Below, in pieces: positions 35,814-40,292 of a stretch of 40,292 bases of DNA (its first letter is position 1; each line of letters opens with the position of its first letter). Under the pieces are notes generated by a model, which saw only the letters and a list, made by a program, of their open reading frames with translations, did no database searches and was not told the origin of the DNA. The stretch spans positions 1-40,292 of the forward strand of contig JACIXS010000348.1 of the NCBI GenBank assembly GCA_014360335.1, written 5' to 3'. The stretch comes from a bacterium. Lineage in GTDB: Bacteria; DUMJ01. A program made the translations under genes and the position numbers.

Positions 35814-36050
35814 TTACTTTAATACAAACACTACCCTTACTGTTACCACTACCTCTTTATCGATAGTAGATATATTATGAGTTCCATAATCACTTACCTC
35901 TGTTGAGTTTGGTGCCAATACTTGAACTACCCCCATACTTGCAGACTTTAGACTTCCTACCTTCTGTCCTGTGCTCTGGGCAATTCGTTCAGCTCTAGCT
36001 CTAGCGTCATTTATAGCTTTTGTAAGTGGAGTTACCCGAAATTCTCTACT
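35814..36050 (-). pseudogene. 5'-truncated SIMPL-domain (DUF541) protein
   Basis: Minus-strand translation ending at a TAA at 35814 reads REFRVTPLTKAINDARARAE, then RIAQSTGQKVGSLKSASMGV, then VQVLAPNSTEVSDYG and a C-terminal strand KEVVVTVRVVFVLK. This is the C-terminal third of a SIMPL/DUF541 domain (the A.nDAraRAe.iA...G..vG.l pattern). The frame is closed upstream by a TGA at about 36050, and there is no start codon or N-terminal part. Its 5' end overlaps the last codons of the UroD-like gene, so a deletion or recombination event seems to have removed the first two thirds. Too short and startless for the ordinary gene-finder view; I am confident of the domain match. Confidence 0.75.
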
Positions 36051-37078
36051 GCTTCAATCAAAGCCTTAATATTTCTCTCCGGTGTCCCCGGAGATGTTCC
36101 TCCACCTGCAGAAAGAATTATCCCTCTTCTAGAGGGAAATTTCTTCAATATCTCTTCTACACTCTTTTTTATATCTTTCTCACTTCCATTTACCAACACA
36201 TCAAGGGGAGGAACATTCCCCATAAGGCATATCTTCCCCTTGGTTAAATCTTGAACAGTCTTTATATCTTGACAATATGTAAAATTGAATATATTTATCC
36301 CCAAATCAGGTAGATATCTATAGCTTACAGGATTATCAGTATCATTGTGAAAGATCTTTATAGGAAAGTTAAAGTGGGAGAAAATCTCTTTTAGGACTGG
36401 ATGAACAAACTCTAGATAATCTTTTTCAGAGAAAAAGCCTACTATATCATCTAAAACCAGAATACCCTCTATGTCTTCTAGCACTTCTATCTGTGACTCA
36501 AGCCAATCTATAACTAATTTCTTAGTTATATCGATAAGTTTTTTCATCTCCTCTGGATAGAGTTTTACTGCTACAAGAAGCTCGGAAACTCCCATAAGAT
36601 GAGAAGCTACAGCAAAAGGTCCTCTTGATGCTACAATCTTAATCTTCTCTCCCCTTTCTTTTATTTTAGGTTCTGCATATCTATATAACTCTAGGACAAG
36701 TGGCATAAGTCCATCTGTCTTCGGGTTCGGTTGTTTTACCCTTTTTAGAAAATCCTTTAAGTCATCTGCAGATTGGATTATCGGTTCTATACTTGGGGTT
36801 GAGTTTCTACTAAAGATAATCTTTGTCCCAAAGCCCGAAGGTTCCTGAGCCATTCCATACTCTATCCAGAAATCTGGAATAAGTATAACTTCAGGGAATC
36901 TTCTCTTTATTTCAAAATACGATGATAACCAGACCTCTGGTATAGCATAGAACTCTGTATGAGAGATTCCTAAAAATCCCGGTATCCATGGGCTATCTAC
37001 AATTAAAGCTATAGGAATTTCTCTCATCTCTTTAAGTTTTACGCAATCTAATAATATCTGCCATTGTCTCTCAGTCAT
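36032..37078 (-). CDS. Uroporphyrinogen decarboxylase-like (URO-D superfamily) protein
   Basis: 348 residues, family length. MTERQWQILLDCVKLKEMRE at the start, EYGMAQEPSGFGTKIIF near 83-99, ILVLDDIVGFFSEKDYLEFV near 205-224, and the C-terminal GGGTSPGTPERNIKALIEAV are characteristic of the UroD/MtaA superfamily, which includes haem-synthesis decarboxylases and corrinoid methyltransferases. The HxC zinc motif of MtaA-type methyltransferases is replaced by HND in IKIFHNDTDN, so methyltransferase activity is doubtful. No other haem or corrinoid gene is nearby. It lies 15 nt after the alpha-glucuronidase fragment. The substrate is unknown. Confidence 0.85.
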   Translation of the reverse strand: MTERQWQILLDCVKLKEMREIPIALIVDSPWIPGFLGISHTEFYAIPEVWLSSYFEIKRRFPEVILIPDFWIEYGMAQEPSGFGTKIIFSRNSTPSIEPIIQSADDLKDFLKRVKQPNPKTDGLMPLVLELYRYAEPKIKERGEKIKIVASRGPFAVASHLMGVSELLVAVKLYPEEMKKLIDITKKLVIDWLESQIEVLEDIEGILVLDDIVGFFSEKDYLEFVHPVLKEIFSHFNFPIKIFHNDTDNPVSYRYLPDLGINIFNFTYCQDIKTVQDLTKGKICLMGNVPPLDVLVNGSEKDIKKSVEEILKKFPSRRGIILSAGGGTSPGTPERNIKALIEAVENFG

Positions 37079-37093
37079 AATATTACGCTCCTA

Positions 37094-37570
37094 TTATGGA
37101 TATATCTTCCTTCCTTTTTCATCTGGTATACCCGTCCTCCTATAAAAATAGGTATTAATTACATCTCTCCACTCTTTTGCATGTTCAATCTGTCTATTCA
37201 ATCTCTCTAATACTCTATTAAATCTCTTACCGTCAATCTTATCTCTAAGTTCTAACCACTTCTCTCTCAAGACTTCTGCTTCTTCTACACCTTCAAAGTG
37301 TGAGTCGTAAATATATTGAATTAGTGTCTCGCCAGATTTCAGCCTGAATGTATATGGTATCCTATGGAAGAATAGAAGTAGATCTTCAGGACATTTATCT
37401 ATGTCATCAAATATCTTTTGCCAATAAGGATGATACTGTTTAGTATATCCAGTTCCTTTTGAAGTTCTATCCACTCCTATAGCTCTAAAATCCGCACGAT
37501 GATAAGTTCCCCAATGGGAATACTCATACCCTTCTGGGTTAGGTCCATAGTGATGACCAGGATTTACCAT
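37094..37570 (-). pseudogene. Alpha-glucuronidase GH67, C-terminal fragment after a frameshift
   Basis: 158 residues starting [20 protein letters not shown] and continuing [17 protein letters not shown]: this is the GH67 C-terminal domain, beginning in the middle of the conserved [15 protein letters not shown] block. The first part of that block is at the end of the neighbouring frame (37576-39150). Restoring one G near 37581 fuses both into a 680-plus-residue protein, the normal GH67 length. The ATG at 37570 is an internal Met with no ribosome site. So this is not an independent gene unless the frameshift is a sequencing error or is read through. Confidence 0.85.
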
Positions 37571-37575
37571 CCAAC

Positions 37576-39150
37576 CTAGACAAGTGGAGTAGTATACTTT
37601 TCATATATTCTATGTGATCTGAGGAGCATATATGTTATATTCTCTATCACTTTCTCATCATTTCCAAATGTCAATCTTATCCACTCGTTGACTATGTTTT
37701 CTATACTTTCGTCTGGGTCCCAAGCCAGTCTTCCAAAAGTCCAAAGGTTAGCCTGTGCTAAATCGTGGCCAGTCCAGTTAGGATCATCCCCTACATTAGA
37801 TATACCGGCAAAACCATTATTCCTTCTCCCAAATAGGCTTCCATCAATTATCCTCTTTACAGTCGAACCTTCTCCTTTCACATATGTATCAAACTCTAGT
37901 ATCTCCTTCCACATCGTCCCAAGATAACATAGATGAATCTGTTGTCCTGTATACTCTTGAGTTATCTGCAATTCGATTATCTGATTCGTTTTTTCTAAGG
38001 CTCCAAAGAGCGGAGAAACAGGCTCTCTTACTTGAAAATCCATAGGTCCATTCTTTATCTGTATGATAACATTATCTTCAAAAAGTCCATCTAGGGGTTT
38101 AAAATTATCATACGCTGCTTTTGCTCTATCTGTAGCTGTATCTCTCCAATCTTGCATACAGTTATATACAAATGCCCTCCAGATTACATACCCGTTAAAT
38201 GGAGCCAATGCTTCTGCAAGCATATTCGCTCCTTCTGCATGGGTTCTTCCATACATATGGGGTCCAGGTGTAAATTCTGAATCCGCTTTGACTATAAAAC
38301 CACCTAAATCCGGGATAAAATTATATATCTCCTCTACCTTTCTCTTCCACCAGATTTTGACTCTGCTGTCTAAAGGGTCTGCGGTCTCTAGCTTACCTAA
38401 ATAGATAGGAGAGGCAAAATTAATGCCAATAAAGAGTCTTATCCCGTAATCTCTAAAAACATCTGCTATTTTAGCTAGCTCTTTTAGGTAATGCGGCTCT
38501 ATTAATTCTATAGCTCTCTTTCTTACATTTGCATTATTTAAGACTATACCATTTATCCCAATAGAAGATAAGAGTCTAGCATAATCCTTTATTCTTTCTG
38601 TACGAAGGATCTGATAGTCTTTAAAAAATATCGAATTTCCAGCGTAACCCCTCTCTATACTCCCATCTAAGTTATCCCAATGGTTTATCATCCTAAACCT
38701 TACTTTTGGATTTACTACCAAATCTAATCCTTCTATTCTTCTACCTAACTGTATTAACTTTATAAGCTCAAAGGTCCCATATAAAAGAGAAGTGATTGTC
38801 TTTCCAGTAACAAGAATGATGTCTCTAAGATCATCCTTTATATTCTTTATGATAAAACCCTCTTCGTTTATAAGTCTCTCCCATTCTCTAGCTTCTTGTA
38901 TAAGATCTATTATCTTCTCTAATCTTCCCAGTAGGATACACTTTCTACGAATATCCCTAATTTTACTTATCTCTGGTTCTAATCCAAAGGAGATATTAAT
39001 AAAATATCTCAGTTCTCCGATAGGAACTTTTATATCCTCTAGTTCTTCAGGAGTTTGAAGGAATTCAAACCAATCGTTATAATATTGCCTTTCATCCTCA
39101 GGCAATTTATCGTATTCTAACCAACACATCTCATATAATTTCATACCCAT
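37576..39150 (-). pseudogene. Alpha-glucuronidase GH67, N-terminal and catalytic part, frameshifted
   Basis: 524 residues. GH67 enzymes remove (4-O-methyl)glucuronic acid from the non-reducing end of xylo-oligosaccharides inside the cell. The N-terminal domain (about 1-125) is followed by the catalytic barrel with [20 protein letters not shown] (155-174), [10 protein letters not shown] (201-210), the catalytic acid Glu292 in [11 protein letters not shown], and [15 protein letters not shown] (368-382) with Asp348/Glu376 as likely base pair. The frame ends TTPLV-stop exactly where the family has TTPLGLGWM: CTT-GGT-CTA is read CTT-GTC-TAG after loss of one G. No signal peptide. It lies 11 nt after the D-aminopeptidase gene with AGGTGGG as ribosome site. 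Confidence 0.9.
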
Positions 39151-39161
39151 ATTATACCCAC

Positions 39162-39950
39162 CTAGCCAATCAAATCAAATATATTGTCTGACCTTCTTAT
39201 TATAGTCCTAGGGTCTACCCTCTCTATGCCAATCTTTTTAGCTTCCTCTTCTGCCAGATGCTCAAGTTTATACTCAATTTTAAGCTCAAAAGGAGGAGAA
39301 AATTTTAAAGGCTTAAACTTATCTATGCGATATATTGCTCTTTTTACACCTTCTTTTATTAATCTTTGCGCATCTTTTGGGTGCAGAGAGAGTGCACAAT
39401 TTCTACCGAAACCTTCTTTTACAGCAACAGTCTCTATGTCTCCAAGAAGTCTTTTAGCCTCTTCTACCCCTTTTACACAGCTTGAGACAAATATAACAGG
39501 TACATCTAAAGCACCTGCCAAACTAGCATCTAAGCCTATCTCCCCTATCTCTATACCATTAAGCCACATCCTTTGGATTCCCACAGAAGAATAACTGTGT
39601 GATAGTATCCCGCCATCTACTCCAGCCATAGGATGGTAGCCTATAAGAATCATTCCATCAAAGGAACTATCAAGGCCAGGGAAACGCCTAGGTCTAGGAT
39701 TCCCAAGAAATATTTTGATTCCTGGAAGTAATTCCTCATAAATTAGAATCTCTGTTCCTCCATTATGTTCATCATCAACAACTATCTCATCTACTCCACA
39801 TTCCTTAAGTGCCTCTATGGCACTATTAACTTCCTGAGTAAGCTCCTTTCTAGCAAAATCATACTGTCTACTACCAGGCATTAAAGGTTTCCCCGCTTCA
39901 CCAACAACACAACAGGCTCCTTCCAAATCAGCTGAAATATAGATTTTCAA
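39162..39950 (-). CDS. M55-family D-aminopeptidase (DppA-like)
   Basis: Zinc peptidase of the DppA type, a decameric self-compartmentalising enzyme that cleaves D-Ala peptides. I start it at the TTG at 39950 (262 residues, [13 protein letters not shown] after the initiator), because an excellent GGAGGTGAT lies 5 nt before it. The frame can be extended to an ATG at 40022, but those 24 extra residues are not family-like. With this start, Asp8, Glu10, His62 (DDEHNGG), His106 (IGYHPMAG) and Glu134 or Glu137 fall at nearly the numbering of the Bacillus zinc ligands and active-site residues. First gene of the GH67 operon. Cell-wall peptide recycling is plausible; a link to xylan is not obvious. Confidence 0.92.
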   Translation of the reverse strand: MKIYISADLEGACCVVGEAGKPLMPGSRQYDFARKELTQEVNSAIEALKECGVDEIVVDDEHNGGTEILIYEELLPGIKIFLGNPRPRRFPGLDSSFDGMILIGYHPMAGVDGGILSHSYSSVGIQRMWLNGIEIGEIGLDASLAGALDVPVIFVSSCVKGVEEAKRLLGDIETVAVKEGFGRNCALSLHPKDAQRLIKEGVKRAIYRIDKFKPLKFSPPFELKIEYKLEHLAEEEAKKIGIERVDPRTIIRRSDNIFDLIG

Positions 39951-40001
39951 TTTAATCACCTCCAAAAGGAATATCCATTCGAATCCTCTAGGAAAGATTT
40001 T

Positions 40002-40031
40002 ATCATATGTACTCCTATTCAAAAAATGAAA
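40002..40031 (-). promoter_or_regulatory. Weak promoter candidate for the dppA-GH67 operon
   Basis: Minus-strand TTTCAT (40031-40026), 18-nt spacer, TATGAT (40007-40002). The -10 is good, the -35 poor. It is the best candidate in the AT-rich gap 39951-40140, which otherwise shows nothing. Confidence 0.35.
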
Positions 40032-40140
40032 GGCACTTTATGAAGATTTTTAATATACAACTTACGCAAACAAAATTATCTTTAAAACAATATATGTTTA
40101 TAGGTATTAAACAGCAAATTAGGGACCCTCCATAAAAATT

Positions 40141-40174
40141 TTCAAGGGGGGAAGAGATCTCTTCCCCCCTTGAA
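40141..40174 (-). terminator. Strong intrinsic terminator of the solute-binding-protein gene
   Basis: A perfect 34-bp palindrome with 17-nt arms, each containing six G or six C, immediately follows the stop codon at 40175. With a GATC loop the stem is 15 bp. On the minus strand it is followed by AATTTTTATGG, a T tract. It should isolate the dppA operon from the upstream gene. Confidence 0.88.
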
Positions 40175-40292
40175 TTATCTAGATTCCTTGATGAAGAATT
40201 GCTCTGGATTTAGATAACCGGGAATCGAAAGAGGATACGCAAGAGTCGCATCCTTAGTAACATTTCTAAAGTTATTTTTTACTACTACTGGT
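40175..40292 (-). CDS. C-terminus of a probable ABC-transporter solute-binding protein
   Basis: Partial gene entering from the right edge. The minus-strand frame encodes 38 residues, PVVVKNNFRNVTKDATLAYP then LSIPGYLNPEQFFIKESR, and a TAA at 40175. The ending resembles the C-terminus of oligopeptide-type (family 5) or similar extracellular solute-binding proteins, which often end with a strand and a short aromatic tail. With so little sequence the family is a guess. Transport of xylo- or gluco-oligosaccharides would fit the GH67 neighbour. The gene ends in a strong terminator, so it is a separate transcription unit. Confidence 0.5.
   Translation of the reverse strand, partial: PVVVKNNFRNVTKDATLAYPLSIPGYLNPEQFFIKESR

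Noticed and set aside
36117-36131. CCCTCT-TCT-AGAGGG hairpin in the UroD-like gene
   Set aside because: Short stem with no T tract on either strand; explained by coding sequence.
1-40292. tRNA or rRNA genes and CRISPR arrays
   Set aside because: No cloverleaf-like T-loop text, rRNA core sequence or regularly spaced repeat was seen by eye on either strand; a covariance search was not possible here.

Overview
The window is AT-rich (roughly 35-40 % G+C by eye). Its codon use is heavy in ATA (Ile) and AGA/AGG (Arg), and genes are packed with 1-35 nt overlaps. These features suggest a thermophilic bacterium with a small genome. An LptA/OstA-like protein and an O-antigen-ligase-like protein argue for a diderm envelope. 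The LL-diaminopimelate aminotransferase, the two-subunit glycyl-tRNA synthetase, the era-recO-glyQ-glyS order and a GH67 alpha-glucuronidase fit a Dictyoglomus-like xylan-using thermophile. That assignment is a family-level inference; other deep-branching thermophilic phyla cannot be excluded.

Layout. (1) 1-9033, minus strand: one operon read from a clear promoter at 9071-9099. In order of transcription it holds a NagB-like sugar-phosphate enzyme, an O-antigen-ligase/polymerase-like membrane protein, a GT4 glycosyltransferase, miaA, dapF, dapL, a Met-gamma-lyase-like PLP enzyme and two exported envelope proteins, the last cut by the window edge. (2) 9154-9882, plus strand: a lone short-chain dehydrogenase. 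(3) 9890-28100, minus strand: a 14-gene operon argG-argC-argJ-argB-argD-carA-carB-argH-(class III aminotransferase)-era-recO-glyQ-glyS-miaB. It has a promoter at 28131-28159 overlapped by an ARG-box-like palindrome. It encodes arginine synthesis from glutamate plus carbamoyl phosphate, except ornithine carbamoyltransferase (argF), and it also carries translation and ribosome-maturation genes. (4) 28176-31260: signalling genes, namely a membrane GGDEF protein, a truncated ArsR-like regulator next to a 94-bp inverted-repeat element, and a chemoreceptor. (5) 31393-33162, plus strand: a YgiQ-type radical SAM protein, followed by 243 bp rich in hairpins. (6) 33406-39950, minus strand: an accessory, partly decayed stretch. 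It holds a DppA-type D-aminopeptidase, a GH67 alpha-glucuronidase split by a one-base frameshift, a UroD-like protein, a 5'-truncated SIMPL-domain gene, an MntA/HepT toxin-antitoxin pair, a flavin-reductase-like protein and a GHL10-like putative glycosidase. (7) 40175-40292: the C-terminus of what is probably an ABC-transporter solute-binding protein, with a strong intrinsic terminator.

How it works together: regions 1 and 3 are housekeeping (cell wall diaminopimelate, surface polysaccharide, tRNA A37 modification, arginine). Regions 4-7 are environmental (second messenger, chemotaxis, plant polysaccharide use, toxin-antitoxin) and show three independent signs of gene decay. No single obviously new multi-gene system stands out. 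The best leads are an intrinsic-terminator-like hairpin inside argJ, the possible ArgR operator, the decay junctions, and an MntA with an unusually long active-site spacing.
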